Positions 1 to 8,143 of a stretch of DNA of 16,583 nucleotides are shown piece after piece (position 1 is the stretch's first letter; every line of letters begins with the position of its first letter). The notes beneath the pieces were generated by a model. The model had not been told where the DNA came from. It did not search any database and saw only the letters and a list, made by a program, of their open reading frames with translations. Origin of the DNA: Flavobacteriales bacterium UBA5933 (GTDB lineage Bacteria; Bacteroidota; Bacteroidia; Flavobacteriales; Weeksellaceae); NCBI GenBank assembly GCA_002430925.1, contig DJDD01000028.1:1-16583 (forward strand), in the 5' to 3' direction. Position numbers and translations under genes: made by a program.

Positions 1-1
1 T

Positions 2-2113
2 AAAAATAAATATTTACCCAATAAAACAGAAGCTGATTTATTTGATGTAAATGCGTCTTTACTTTCTTTTACTAACATGGATTGGGGTTTTAATAATGAA
101 GATAAATTATACTTTATTACAGATAAACTTTTATTGAAAAAACCTAAGATTACGATTATTGAAACTGATTATTCTCGAAAAATTGATTCCTTATCAGAAA
201 AAATAAATTTGAAAAAAAATGATGCTAATCTTATAAACGTTAAGAAATTTCAAATAGAAAAAGGAAAAATAAATTCGTTATTTTCTGATGCTAAAACAAC
301 AAAATATAATATTAGTAATGTTGATCTCGCGATAGAAGGAATTAAAATGAATGACTTTACTAGAACGAATGAAATTCCGATCGATTATAATACATTTAAA
401 CTGAATCTTAGTTCAATGTATTATCGTTTAAATCATGCTCAAACTCTCACCGCTTCGGTTTTAAATTTAGCAAATTCAAATTTGGTCCTAAAAGATTTTA
501 AAATGAAGCCAATTGTATCAAAAACGGAATTTAAAAATAGTTTTACAAAATCAAATGTTCTTCTTGATATAGAATCTCCAATTTTAAAATTAAGTAAATA
601 CAAATGGGGATTAAAAAACGGAGATTTTTATTTTCATACTAACTCTATTAAGCTTAATCATGCTATTGTAAAAATAATAGAACAAAAAAAGGATAATGTT
701 ATTAATGACATTAAAGACGACAAACCAAATAAAAAATTGATTGATTTCAATTTGTCAGTAGATACAATAAAAGTCGATCATTCTATTTTTTCTTCAGATA
801 AAATTTTTGAATTTAAAGATTTAGACCTTACAATTCTTGGTGTAAATAATGTGAATGGAAAAGTATTTAATGTGAATGAAATCTTTTTCAAAAATCCAAA
901 ATTTACTCTGTTTACAAAGTCAAAAAAATCAAATCAAGTCAAAAATGAAGTCCCTAAAAAAGTAAAAAGATTTGATAATTCAATAAATATAAATAAGTTA
1001 AGATTAGTAAATGCTCATCTTCAAATGGTTCCTTTAGATGGTGATAAAAGCAACTTAATATTAAAAAATATTCAATTAGATGCAAGAGCTATAAAAATAA
1101 ATCAAAATACTGTTCAAAATAATATACCTTTTGATTATAAATTTTTAGAGTTAATTTCTTCTGGAATTGATTATGATATTAGTCCAATTTATAAACTAAA
1201 CACATCAACCATTGTATACAAAAATGGAAATTTATCACTACAGAAATTAAATTTAAAGCCAAAAGTTTCAAGGATAAATTTCACAAAATCATTAGCCAAA
1301 CAATCCGATTTATATACAGTTTCTGTAAATAAAATATCGAGTAACAATTTCAGTATTGGTTTTCTACCATCTAAAAAATTATTTATTAAGTCAGATGTAG
1401 TTGTATTTGATCAATTGTACGCAAATATTTTTAGAAGTTTATTACCGCCAGATGATTTGTCTAAAAAAACATTGTTTTCCGAAAAATTACGAAAACTAAA
1501 AATTGACTTGCAACTGAAGCAAGTTAATTTAGTACAATCAAAGTTAGAGTATGAAGAAGAAGCTAAAAAAACAAAAGATATTGGTAAGCTGACTTTTTCA
1601 AAAATAAACACGAAAATTCTAAATGTTAATTCAGGTCTAAACAAAAAATCTTTACCCGATGTAATAGTGGATTGGAATTCTGAATTTATGCATGGTGATT
1701 TAAAGGTGAAATGGGTCTTTAATCCCATGAATACAAACGAAAAATTTAATATAAAAGGTTCTATCGTTAATTTGCCTGCCAAAAATTTAGATCCATTTTT
1801 AGTTCCATATTTCAATGTCAGTGCAAATGGTAAATTAAATAAAATATATTTCGATTTTGATGGGGATGATGAAAATGGAAACGGAAATTTTTCAATTCAT
1901 TACAACGACTTAAAAGTAAATGTATTGAACAAAGAAGGGGATAAGCGAAAATTCCTATCTTCAATCGCAAATGCTGTTGTAAAAAATGACTCAAAAGGGG
2001 AGTTAAAAGAACAGAAAGTAGAAAATGTAAAACGTAAACAAGATAAATCATTTTTTAATTTCTTTTTAGCTTGTATATTAGATGGACTAAAAAAAGCTTT
2101 ATTAATTATTTAG
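2..2113 (+). CDS. AsmA-like / DUF748-type envelope protein, 5' end outside window
   Basis: The frame is open from base 2, so the first ATG in view (77) is probably internal; 703 residues and a TAG stop are visible. The protein is a long series of amphipathic beta segments rich in Lys, Asn and Ser, with recurring blocks (for example LNLSSMYYRLN and ISSGIDYDISPIY, each followed by K/N-rich strands) that suggest internal duplication. The last third (GDLKVKWVFNP, then NLPAKNLDPFLVPYFNVSANGKL, shown as separate parts of one region, and the acidic FDFDGDDENGNG) resembles the C-terminal part of AsmA/DUF748-type proteins, which are anchored by an N-terminal membrane helix and lie in the periplasm, with proposed roles in outer-membrane lipid homeostasis. 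The expected N-terminal helix is outside the window. The SDR gene follows after 3 nt. The AsmA-like call is inferred from overall character; the exact function is unknown. Confidence 0.6.
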   Translation, partial: KNKYLPNKTEADLFDVNASLLSFTNMDWGFNNEDKLYFITDKLLLKKPKITIIETDYSRKIDSLSEKINLKKNDANLINVKKFQIEKGKINSLFSDAKTTKYNISNVDLAIEGIKMNDFTRTNEIPIDYNTFKLNLSSMYYRLNHAQTLTASVLNLANSNLVLKDFKMKPIVSKTEFKNSFTKSNVLLDIESPILKLSKYKWGLKNGDFYFHTNSIKLNHAIVKIIEQKKDNVINDIKDDKPNKKLIDFNLSVDTIKVDHSIFSSDKIFEFKDLDLTILGVNNVNGKVFNVNEIFFKNPKFTLFTKSKKSNQVKNEVPKKVKRFDNSININKLRLVNAHLQMVPLDGDKSNLILKNIQLDARAIKINQNTVQNNIPFDYKFLELISSGIDYDISPIYKLNTSTIVYKNGNLSLQKLNLKPKVSRINFTKSLAKQSDLYTVSVNKISSNNFSIGFLPSKKLFIKSDVVVFDQLYANIFRSLLPPDDLSKKTLFSEKLRKLKIDLQLKQVNLVQSKLEYEEEAKKTKDIGKLTFSKINTKILNVNSGLNKKSLPDVIVDWNSEFMHGDLKVKWVFNPMNTNEKFNIKGSIVNLPAKNLDPFLVPYFNVSANGKLNKIYFDFDGDDENGNGNFSIHYNDLKVNVLNKEGDKRKFLSSIANAVVKNDSKGELKEQKVENVKRKQDKSFFNFFLACILDGLKKALLII

Positions 2114-2116
2114 AAA

Positions 2117-2866
2117 ATGAAAAGAACAGTTTTTATTACAGGTGCTACTTCAGGTATTGGAATGGCGACAGCGAAAATTTTAGCTTCTGATTATCGTTTA
2201 ATCCTTTGTGGACGTAGACAAGATCGATTAAATGAAATTGAAAATGAATTAAATAAATTGACAGATGTAAAAACGCTTCAGTTTGATGTTCGCGATAAAG
2301 ATGCTGTTTTTAATGCAGTAGAAAGTTTAGATGATGAGTGGAAAAGCATAGATATTTTAATTAATAATGCAGGTAATGCACACGGTTTAGCTCCTTTTGA
2401 CGAAGCAGAATTAGATGATTTGATTTCGATGATTGATATCAATGTAAAAGGTTTAATTTATGTATCAAAAGCAGTTATTCCATTTCTTAAAAAATCTAAC
2501 AATTCACATATTGTCAATATATCTTCTATTGCAGGTAAAGAAGTTTACCCGAACGGAGCAACCTATTGTGCGTCCAAAGCTGCTGTAGAATCTTTAAGCA
2601 AAGGAATGCGTTTTGATTTGTTGCCTTATGGTGTAAAAGTTTCCAATGTAGCTCCAGGAGCTGTAGAAACCGAATTTTCTTTGGTTCGTTTTAAAGGAGA
2701 TAAAGAAAAGGCAGAAAATGTTTACAAAGGTTTTGATCCTTTGGTGGCAGAAGATATCGCCAACGCAATAGCTTATTTACTAAATCAACCAGAACATGTT
2801 CAGTTAGCAGATATAACTGTTTTTCCAAAAGCACAAGCAAGCGGAACAAATTTCTTTAAGAAATAA
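2117..2866 (+). CDS. SDR-family NADP-dependent oxidoreductase (YdfG-like)
   Basis: This 249-aa protein is a classical short-chain dehydrogenase of normal length. The Rossmann motif TGATSGIG is at residues 8-15, NNAG at 83-86, the structural Asn at 109 (DINVKG), catalytic Ser137 in NISSIAG, Tyr150 and Lys154 in YCASK, and PG at 180-181. Two arginines (33-34) after the second strand favour NADP(H) over NAD(H). Overall it resembles the YdfG group, cytosolic enzymes that oxidise 3-hydroxy acids such as L-allo-threonine and serine or reduce the matching semialdehydes; substrate is inferred from family only. The ATG lies 3 nt after the stop of the AsmA-like gene with an A-rich leader (tagaaaATG), so the two are almost certainly one transcript, ended by the hairpin at 2892-2926. 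Confidence 0.9.
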   Translation: MKRTVFITGATSGIGMATAKILASDYRLILCGRRQDRLNEIENELNKLTDVKTLQFDVRDKDAVFNAVESLDDEWKSIDILINNAGNAHGLAPFDEAELDDLISMIDINVKGLIYVSKAVIPFLKKSNNSHIVNISSIAGKEVYPNGATYCASKAAVESLSKGMRFDLLPYGVKVSNVAPGAVETEFSLVRFKGDKEKAENVYKGFDPLVAEDIANAIAYLLNQPEHVQLADITVFPKAQASGTNFFKK

Positions 2867-2891
2867 AAAAATAATAATTCAATTCAATATC

Positions 2892-2926
2892 AACCGCTTT
2901 TATTTGTAGATGAAAGTGGTTTTTTT
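2892..2926 (+). terminator. Rho-independent terminator after the SDR gene
   Basis: AACCGCTTT (2892-2900) pairs with AAAGTGGTT (2913-2921), nine pairs including one G-U, around a 12-nt loop and followed by a run of T. It starts 25 nt after the SDR stop. Confidence 0.8.
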
Positions 2927-2958
2927 ATTAATCATAGTTATCCAACTATATATTTTTA

Positions 2959-3098
2959 GGGCAATTGCTGAGCACCGTGCTTTCTCGCTATATCTTTTTT
3001 GATTGGTCATTCAAATTATTGCATTTCGAGTTGGTGATTGAGTGAAGTCAAAATGCCCAATCAAAAAAGGATGCCGCTTCAATCACTATTGCAAATTC
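2959..3098 (+). repeat. Interspersed hairpin repeat, copy 1
   Basis: This is one of three related intergenic elements (others at 13013-13124, inverted, and 15087-15205). It runs from GGGCAATTGCT through GCACCGTGCTTT and GCTATATC to CCGCTTCAATCACTATTGC and AAATTC. The core is a perfect 13-bp inverted repeat, CTTTTTTGATTGG (2994-3006) with CCAATCAAAAAAG (3057-3069). The loop holds a second imperfect palindrome around GCATTTCGA and GTGAAGTCAAAATGC. It has no coding capacity. I cannot assign a named family; a REP-like or MITE-like element is the natural reading. Confidence 0.8.
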
Positions 3099-3135
3099 GT
3101 AGAATAAAAAAAATACAAAATATTTTTTAAGTTTA

Positions 3136-3169
3136 GATTTAATCTCTGTTTTTATTAAATCAATGTTAG
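3136..3169 (-). other. Hairpin and possible cassette end downstream of the CPBP gene
   Basis: GATTTAAT (3136-3143) and ATTAAATC (3154-3161) form a perfect 8-bp inverted repeat with a 10-nt loop. CAATGTTAG (3161-3169) ends 4 nt from the CPBP stop codon; on the minus strand it reads CTAACATTG, matching the GCTAACATTG ends of the palindromes farther right. It could be a weak terminator, a degenerate cassette boundary, or both. Confidence 0.4.
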
Positions 3170-3173
3170 TTTT

Positions 3174-3815
3174 TTACATTCTAGCACTAAATAAATCTAA
3201 AAAAGCTGGAGCAGATAAGTTTAGGAAATCAACAAGAAAATGTGATAATATAACCCATCTTAAACTATTTGTTTTTTTATAAGTTATTGCCCAAACAATT
3301 CCCATTATAAATGTCGAAATTACAACAGCATTTTCCCTAAATATTTCTGAGTTTATACCAAATACAAAATGATTCATGGCAAATAGAAAACTAGTAAATA
3401 AAATTGATAGTAAACTATTCCATTTTTTAGTTGCATCACTCAGAAATCCTCTCCAATAAAATTCTTCAAGCCAAGGATTTATTAAAGCTAAAAGTATCCA
3501 AGGAATAAAAACCGACCAATCTTGTAATAAATGATTATGTTTTATAAATATCGGAATTGGTATTAATCCAATAATTAATGTTATTATAATCCAAAACCAA
3601 TTTTTATTCCCTTTTTTTAACCAATTTTTTATTGAAGATTCTTCGCCAAATTTGAGAATGAAAAATAAAAAAAGAAACCATTCAATTATAATCAAAGGAA
3701 TGAAAGACCATTTACCAATTAGTTTTCCAAAAATTAATGCAGATAAAATATTTCCAAAAATTATTATAAAAGGAGAAAGTAGAGTAATTCTTTTATTCTT
3801 AATGTTTTCCATCAT
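3174..3815 (-). CDS. CPBP family intramembrane metalloprotease
   Basis: A 213-aa, very hydrophobic protein with several predicted membrane helices. It carries the CPBP (Abi/CAAX protease) signature: Glu117-Glu118 and Arg122 in EEFYWRG, Phe145 and His149 in FAMNH, and His192 with Asp196 in SHFLVD, which together form the metal site in membrane glutamic proteases of the Rce1/CPBP type. Length is normal for bacterial members. Family functions include CAAX-like processing, bacteriocin maturation or self-immunity, and unknown roles; none can be chosen here. The gene stands alone, with sequence resembling the cassette ends on both sides (CTAACATTG at 3161-3169, CGTACAATG at 3842-3850). A second Met follows the first, so the start may be one codon later. 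A 61-aa frame on the other strand is a shadow. Confidence 0.88.
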   Translation of the reverse strand: MMENIKNKRITLLSPFIIIFGNILSALIFGKLIGKWSFIPLIIIEWFLFLFFILKFGEESSIKNWLKKGNKNWFWIIITLIIGLIPIPIFIKHNHLLQDWSVFIPWILLALINPWLEEFYWRGFLSDATKKWNSLLSILFTSFLFAMNHFVFGINSEIFRENAVVISTFIMGIVWAITYKKTNSLRWVILSHFLVDFLNLSAPAFLDLFSARM

Positions 3816-3837
3816 TTATTTATACATTTTTAATTAA

Positions 3838-4249
3838 ATATCGTACAATGTTTTTAAGATTTCCGAAGAACTAAAAGAAGTTGAATGAAAGTCCAAGTTC
3901 TTCTGTTCAAGTAAATTATTTTTTGTAACGAATACAGTTAATTGTTATTGTGAAATACAATGTTATATGATGTTTTTTTAACTTAGTTTTTTTGTAGTCA
4001 TTGATTAGTCTACGATTATTTAGAAGTGTGTATTTTTTCGATTAATTTATCTTTTAATAAGTATGGAAAAAACAAAAATCCAACAGATAAAAAATTATTG
4101 ACTTTTCTTAGCAGGCAGAAAGGTATTTATGTTTAACTCTTAATGTTATTTTTGATGCTTTTGGATAAGTTGTCGTTTAACTTTTTAAAAAGTTATAAAA
4201 GGAAATATAAAATGTTATTGCGACAAAAAAAGAGAAACTTTCAATTTCT
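3838..4249. other. AT-rich intergenic region without a recognisable gene
   Basis: I see no credible reading frame on either strand. Small structures are present: GAAGAACT (3865-3872) with AGTTCTTC (3896-3903), and the 16-nt perfect palindrome AACTTTTTAAAAAGTT at 4179-4194. Near the right edge GAGAAACTTTCAA resembles GAGGAAACTTTCAA in the palindrome at 8144-8336, so the last part probably belongs to the cassette boundary at 4250-4283. The region could be a decayed cassette. Confidence 0.5.
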
Positions 4250-4283
4250 CACTTAACCTACTTTTTGCAAACACAATGTTACC
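4250..4283 (-). repeat. Cassette-boundary module, copy 1
   Basis: The plus-strand order CACTTAACCTAC, TTTTTGC, AAACAC, AATGTTACC matches the modules at 6350-6386, 8301-8336 and 9905-9942. The stop codon of the 222-aa gene (TAA, reverse complement of 4279-4281) lies inside its GGTAACATTG end. A short hairpin, GAGAAA with TTTCTC on the minus strand, lies just beyond. The opposite arm of a full palindrome is not clear at this site. Confidence 0.55.
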
Positions 4284-4947
4284 TGCAGTATTTATTTTTT
4301 ACACAAGAAATTTTATCAATGTAATTTGAAATTATATTATTTATAGGACTATTATGACTAAATGGAAATCCAATTGAATCCAATAATTTACCATTTGTCA
4401 TTGACGAAATAATATTATTCATTTTTTCATTAGAAATTGGTTCAGATAATAATTCATTTGCGTAAAGTATTATAGGATTTTTATCATTTTTTATTAGCCA
4501 ATCAATCTTCTCCTCCATGCTTAATTCTATTTCTTTTGATTTTTCAGTTTTTTCTAAATCTCGTAATAGAGCATTGATTTTCCATTCTGATTCAGATAAA
4601 AGTGATTTTTTCTTAAATATTTTATAATTTCTTATAAATTCATTTGTGATTTCAATAATTTTTATTCTTTTCATTTTCCAGTCAAATTGAAAATTATCCC
4701 GATTAATTGATTTGCTTTGATAATGTTCATAATTATCTCTTATTTTATCACATAATTTAATTAAGTTGTCACGATTGTTTATTGCAGTGTTTTTTTCTTC
4801 TTCATTAAGTTTAATTAACATTGACAAATCAACAAAACTTCTTGGTGAATAGACGACGTCAACATACCAATTTGAGTCTTGTGATTCATAAAGTGTAAAT
4901 TTCCAATTTTCTCCATCAATTTCTTTTAATGTAGTTTTTATTTCCAT
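4279..4947 (-). CDS. Hypothetical 222-aa protein coupled to the LRR gene
   Basis: I do not recognise this family. The protein has no signal peptide or membrane segment and should be cytosolic. The first ~65 residues look like a compact beta-rich domain (WKFTLYESQDSNWYVDVVYS), followed by charged, mostly helical sequence (LNEEEKNTAINNRDNLIKLC onward) and a region with many Lys/Glu to about residue 150. The start codon lies 10 nt inside the upstream LRR gene (GAATGGAAATAA), so translational coupling is likely. The stop codon is embedded in the palindromic boundary module at 4250-4283. Pairing with an LRR gene in an accessory block would suit an immunity or partner protein, but nothing in the sequence proves that. 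Confidence 0.7.
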   Translation of the reverse strand: MEIKTTLKEIDGENWKFTLYESQDSNWYVDVVYSPRSFVDLSMLIKLNEEEKNTAINNRDNLIKLCDKIRDNYEHYQSKSINRDNFQFDWKMKRIKIIEITNEFIRNYKIFKKKSLLSESEWKINALLRDLEKTEKSKEIELSMEEKIDWLIKNDKNPIILYANELLSEPISNEKMNNIISSMTNGKLLDSIGFPFSHNSPINNIISNYIDKISCVKNKYCR

Positions 4948-6266
4948 TCTATATTATCTTTTTCATCTTTTATTATTGTTAATTTATTTTTCAGGTTCAA
5001 ATCTAATTTTACATTAGTTAGAACGTTGTTTTTTAAGTTTAAACTTACTAAGACTGGGTTTTTTGTTAAATCAAACCATTGTTCTTCTACAAAATCTGGT
5101 AATAAACCTTTATGATTACTAAAATCAATAGAAGTCAGTTGATTTCCCGATAAATTCATTTTACCTAAATGAATATTATTAGCGAGGATGATGCTTTTTA
5201 ATTTATTATTTTCTAAACCAAGTGAATTTAGTTTGCTTAGATTTGAAACATCAATTGTTTCAAGTTTATTACCCGATATATACAGAACTTTTATATTGGT
5301 TAGGGGTAAGACATTTATTTGTGTTAAAAAATTATTATTCAAATCCAACTCAAGTAGTTCATCAACACCTGAAAATGTAATATTAGTAATTTTATTGTTG
5401 CTTAAATTAAGAGTCTGTAGATAATTATTATTTATTAATTCAATAGAAACAATGTTATTATGTTTTAAACGTAATTGTCTTAATAAAGGAAGTTGTGTGA
5501 CGTCAATTGTGTTTAATAAATTATTATGAGCATAGAGATCATTAAGTTTGCTATTTGCTTTCAAATCAAGACTGGTTAATCTATTATTTTCACAATATAA
5601 ATATCTTAATTTAGTATTTTTAGAAACATCTAATTCTGTTAAATCCATTTGTCTTACACTTAATGTTTCTAAGTTTTCGAACTTATAAAAAGAAATTTTG
5701 TTTTTTATAGGATTATCTCCTATGCTTAATTCAATTAATTTTTTACATTCTTCTATTTCTAAATTTGATAATGAATTATTATTAATTACTAAATTCTCTA
5801 AGTATACTAAATTATTTAGATTTAATTCTTTAAGGTAATTGTTAACTAATCTTAATTCTATAATATTGTTAGAACCGCTAAAATTTATTTCAATTAATCG
5901 ATTATTTGAAGCATTTACCTTTTTCAGATTGGATAAGTTAGATATATTTAGTGACTCGATTTGAGACAATACACAATTTATCGATTCCAAATTTTTAAAA
6001 GTTGATACATCTAATTTTTTCCTATTCAGATTTAGAAAATTTAAGTGTTTTAAATTAGGGAGTTTTTTTAAATCATCTTCAAAGTAATCGTTTCTGAGGC
6101 TGACGGTTTCAATTTTTTCAATCTCAGAACTATTTAATTGTCCATCCTTATTTTCATCATAATTGTACAACAGCTTTTCCTCAAGAGCTTTATCTTTAAA
6201 AGAAATATTCTGTGCTTTTAAGTTGGTAAATAATGAAAATAAAATAAGTGTATATATATTTTTCAT
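4938..6266 (-). CDS. Secreted EF-hand / leucine-rich-repeat protein
   Basis: A 442-aa protein. Residues 1-19 form a signal peptide (MKNIYTLILFSLFTNLKAQ), so it should be exported. Residues 37-48 (DENKDGQLNSSE) fit an EF-hand calcium loop, with Asp37, Asn39, Asp41, Asn45 and Glu48 at ligand positions. From about residue 55 to 425 it is built from leucine-rich repeats of roughly 20-23 residues (LxxLxLxxNxLxxLxL, for example LQTLNLSNNKITNI and KVLYISGNKLETI), a curved solenoid typical of protein-binding modules. I see no C-terminal type IX secretion domain and no lipobox or membrane anchor. The start is 24 nt from the palindromic boundary at 6291-6385. The 222-aa gene overlaps its last 10 nt. 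Ligand and role are unknown. Confidence 0.85.
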   Translation of the reverse strand: MKNIYTLILFSLFTNLKAQNISFKDKALEEKLLYNYDENKDGQLNSSEIEKIETVSLRNDYFEDDLKKLPNLKHLNFLNLNRKKLDVSTFKNLESINCVLSQIESLNISNLSNLKKVNASNNRLIEINFSGSNNIIELRLVNNYLKELNLNNLVYLENLVINNNSLSNLEIEECKKLIELSIGDNPIKNKISFYKFENLETLSVRQMDLTELDVSKNTKLRYLYCENNRLTSLDLKANSKLNDLYAHNNLLNTIDVTQLPLLRQLRLKHNNIVSIELINNNYLQTLNLSNNKITNITFSGVDELLELDLNNNFLTQINVLPLTNIKVLYISGNKLETIDVSNLSKLNSLGLENNKLKSIILANNIHLGKMNLSGNQLTSIDFSNHKGLLPDFVEEQWFDLTKNPVLVSLNLKNNVLTNVKLDLNLKNKLTIIKDEKDNIEWK

Positions 6267-6290
6267 ATTAAGTGGTTTATTGAAAATTTA

Positions 6291-6385
6291 GCACAATGGT
6301 CCGCGGCTTGTCAATAGCGTCGGATTTGGAAACCTAAACTTCAATTTTGGACTTAATCCGCCATTGCGCCAAACTAATATTGTGC
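6291..6385 (-). repeat. Imperfect palindrome with bulges, attC-like (site B)
   Basis: The ends are a perfect 7-bp inverted repeat, GCACAAT (6291-6297) with ATTGTGC (6379-6385). Inside, 6305-6326 can fold onto 6355-6370: the segments GGC, G, CAAT, GCG and GATT pair in order with AATC, CGC, ATTG, C and GCC, leaving unpaired bases almost only in the left arm. One-sided bulges of this kind are a hallmark of integron attC sites, but the GTTRRRY core box is missing. The right arm contains the boundary module (6350-6386). It separates the LRR gene from the nuclease gene. Confidence 0.6.
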
Positions 6386-6402
6386 GTTCGTGCATTTTTC
6401 TA

Positions 6403-8109
6403 TTACCAAAAAATGTACTTTCCACTTCTTTTCTCTTTTAAATACTTTTCATTTTCAAATCCGATTTCTTTGCGATACTGTTCATCAAATATTTCAGCTA
6501 AATCTGGAGTTGTGACGATAGTGTCATATTTCTCAACGAATTTCTCATTCAGTTTGTTTATTAAATAGCCACCACAAATTTCTAATTCGTCAGAGCATAT
6601 TAATTTACCGTGTAATTCTTCTCTCAGTAATAGGAAATTTACTAAATATTTTGCTGTTTTTTTCTTCTTTAGAAGAGTTAATAGAAAGACTTCTAAATCA
6701 TCAAGTTTTACAACCCAAGGATAAATATCATCATCTGCTATTTCAAGTAGTGCAGATAAATCTGTTTGTATTTGTCCAAATGAATTAATATTTACAATTA
6801 TGGAATAATAATCATCACCATAATATTTTGGATTTATTTCGGTAATGGCATTTCCATTTTTATCGAATATTTTAAATGGCTTTTCATTTTGAAATTTATC
6901 TTCAACTCTTTTAGTTTGTTTATATCCATAACCAATACAATTTTTAAAATCATCTTTGATTCTAATAAATGCACGATTTGGGTCTCTTAATGGTTCTCGT
7001 AAATTATATCCTTTAGCTTCTATTATAAAAGCATGATTTTTCCAAAGTATTAAAATGTCTTGCTCGCAATTATCTATGTAATAACTTGTGTAAATCTCAA
7101 AATCCTTTTTTAGAAATTTAGAAAAAATTGAAACAATTTTTCTCTCTAATAAGTCTCCTTTGGTCTTTGTAAGCTTTGTTATATCATTCTTGTTTTTTGA
7201 ACAAATATTTTCTAGTAAATTGTCAATTGAATGCAAAACTTGTTTAACTTCAAAAACTTGATATAAATTTTTGTCTGCTTTTAAAATCGGTTTATCATAA
7301 AGAGGGTTACCAGGTTTTGTTGACGTATAGTATAGAAAATCACTTTCTTCTCTTGAACAACTTAAAAGCAACAATATTTTTTCGATTTTTTCAATGCTTA
7401 AGTCGTCAGAAATAAGTTCTTTAGCGTAAAATCGGCTAATCATTCCTTGGTCTGCAACGAAATGATACATTGCCCAAAAACTTTCGGGTGGTGTAAATCC
7501 TAATTCAGGTGGTGCAGTATTTACCATCTCAAGCTTAGTGTAATCTTTCCAATTTAATTTTAGTTCTCCTTTTGGTGAAAAACTTTGAAAATTTCTTTGA
7601 TGTAACGCATCTAAATTTTCGTAAAAGTTAATAAAATCAATAGTTTTCAAACCTATACTTGCTTCGATTACATCATCGAGTGTTGTATATAACTCCGTTA
7701 TCCAATTTATTGATTGTTCTTCGTAATTTAAAGGACCTTGATTGAAGTAAGATAGAAAAGATGGCATCGCCACTTTTCTGATTTTTTTCCACTCTTCATC
7801 TATTTCTTCATCTATATTTGGGAAAAATAATTTAGAATACTCATTTTCAATTTCATTTAAAAGTCTAATTATTTCATTCCATTTTTCAGGTGAATATTGA
7901 ATATCTTTTCCATTTGAATCATCTGATGTAATTAATAAACCTCCAAGAAAATAAAGTTGTCTCATTGGTGATGATAATTTCCCTAATTGGTCTTGTGCTC
8001 TTCCTGAAGCAATATTCATCATTAATCCTGATAAATCTCCAAGAAACCATTCAGTTTCGTAGGTTGAAACTATATTTTTTAATTGTTGGGATTTTTTTTC
8101 TAAACTCAT
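6403..8109 (-). CDS. Predicted PD-(D/E)XK nuclease-domain protein
   Basis: The start chosen is ATG at 8109 (MSLEKKSQQ, 568 aa). The frame can start at 8148, but that ATG lies in the palindromic end at 8144-8150, and an A-rich leader precedes 8109. Residues 1-300 are mostly helical and unrecognised. Residues ~310-400 hold a PD-(D/E)XK signature: Glu322 in GDLLERK, Asp351 in EQDILILW, and Glu364-Ala-Lys366 in IIEAKG after a hydrophobic strand, followed by a helix with Gln398 in YKQTKR. Such folds occur in restriction and repair endonucleases, and the strand/EAK arrangement recalls NERD- or Mrr-like enzymes. The last ~165 residues are unassigned. It stands alone between two palindromes. A DNA-cleaving defence role is plausible but inferred. 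Confidence 0.72.
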   Translation of the reverse strand: MSLEKKSQQLKNIVSTYETEWFLGDLSGLMMNIASGRAQDQLGKLSSPMRQLYFLGGLLITSDDSNGKDIQYSPEKWNEIIRLLNEIENEYSKLFFPNIDEEIDEEWKKIRKVAMPSFLSYFNQGPLNYEEQSINWITELYTTLDDVIEASIGLKTIDFINFYENLDALHQRNFQSFSPKGELKLNWKDYTKLEMVNTAPPELGFTPPESFWAMYHFVADQGMISRFYAKELISDDLSIEKIEKILLLLSCSREESDFLYYTSTKPGNPLYDKPILKADKNLYQVFEVKQVLHSIDNLLENICSKNKNDITKLTKTKGDLLERKIVSIFSKFLKKDFEIYTSYYIDNCEQDILILWKNHAFIIEAKGYNLREPLRDPNRAFIRIKDDFKNCIGYGYKQTKRVEDKFQNEKPFKIFDKNGNAITEINPKYYGDDYYSIIVNINSFGQIQTDLSALLEIADDDIYPWVVKLDDLEVFLLTLLKKKKTAKYLVNFLLLREELHGKLICSDELEICGGYLINKLNEKFVEKYDTIVTTPDLAEIFDEQYRKEIGFENEKYLKEKRSGKYIFW

Positions 8110-8143
8110 TTTTAGGATTTCAACGTTCTGATTGTGTATGACG

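Noticed and set aside
3652..3837. Plus-strand 61-aa frame
   Set aside because: Antisense to the CPBP gene, whose catalytic motifs fix the coding strand.
4938..6266. Type IX secretion sorting domain on the LRR protein
   Set aside because: The C-terminus ends in charged sequence (KLTIIKDEKDNIEWK) without the usual beta-rich sorting domain.
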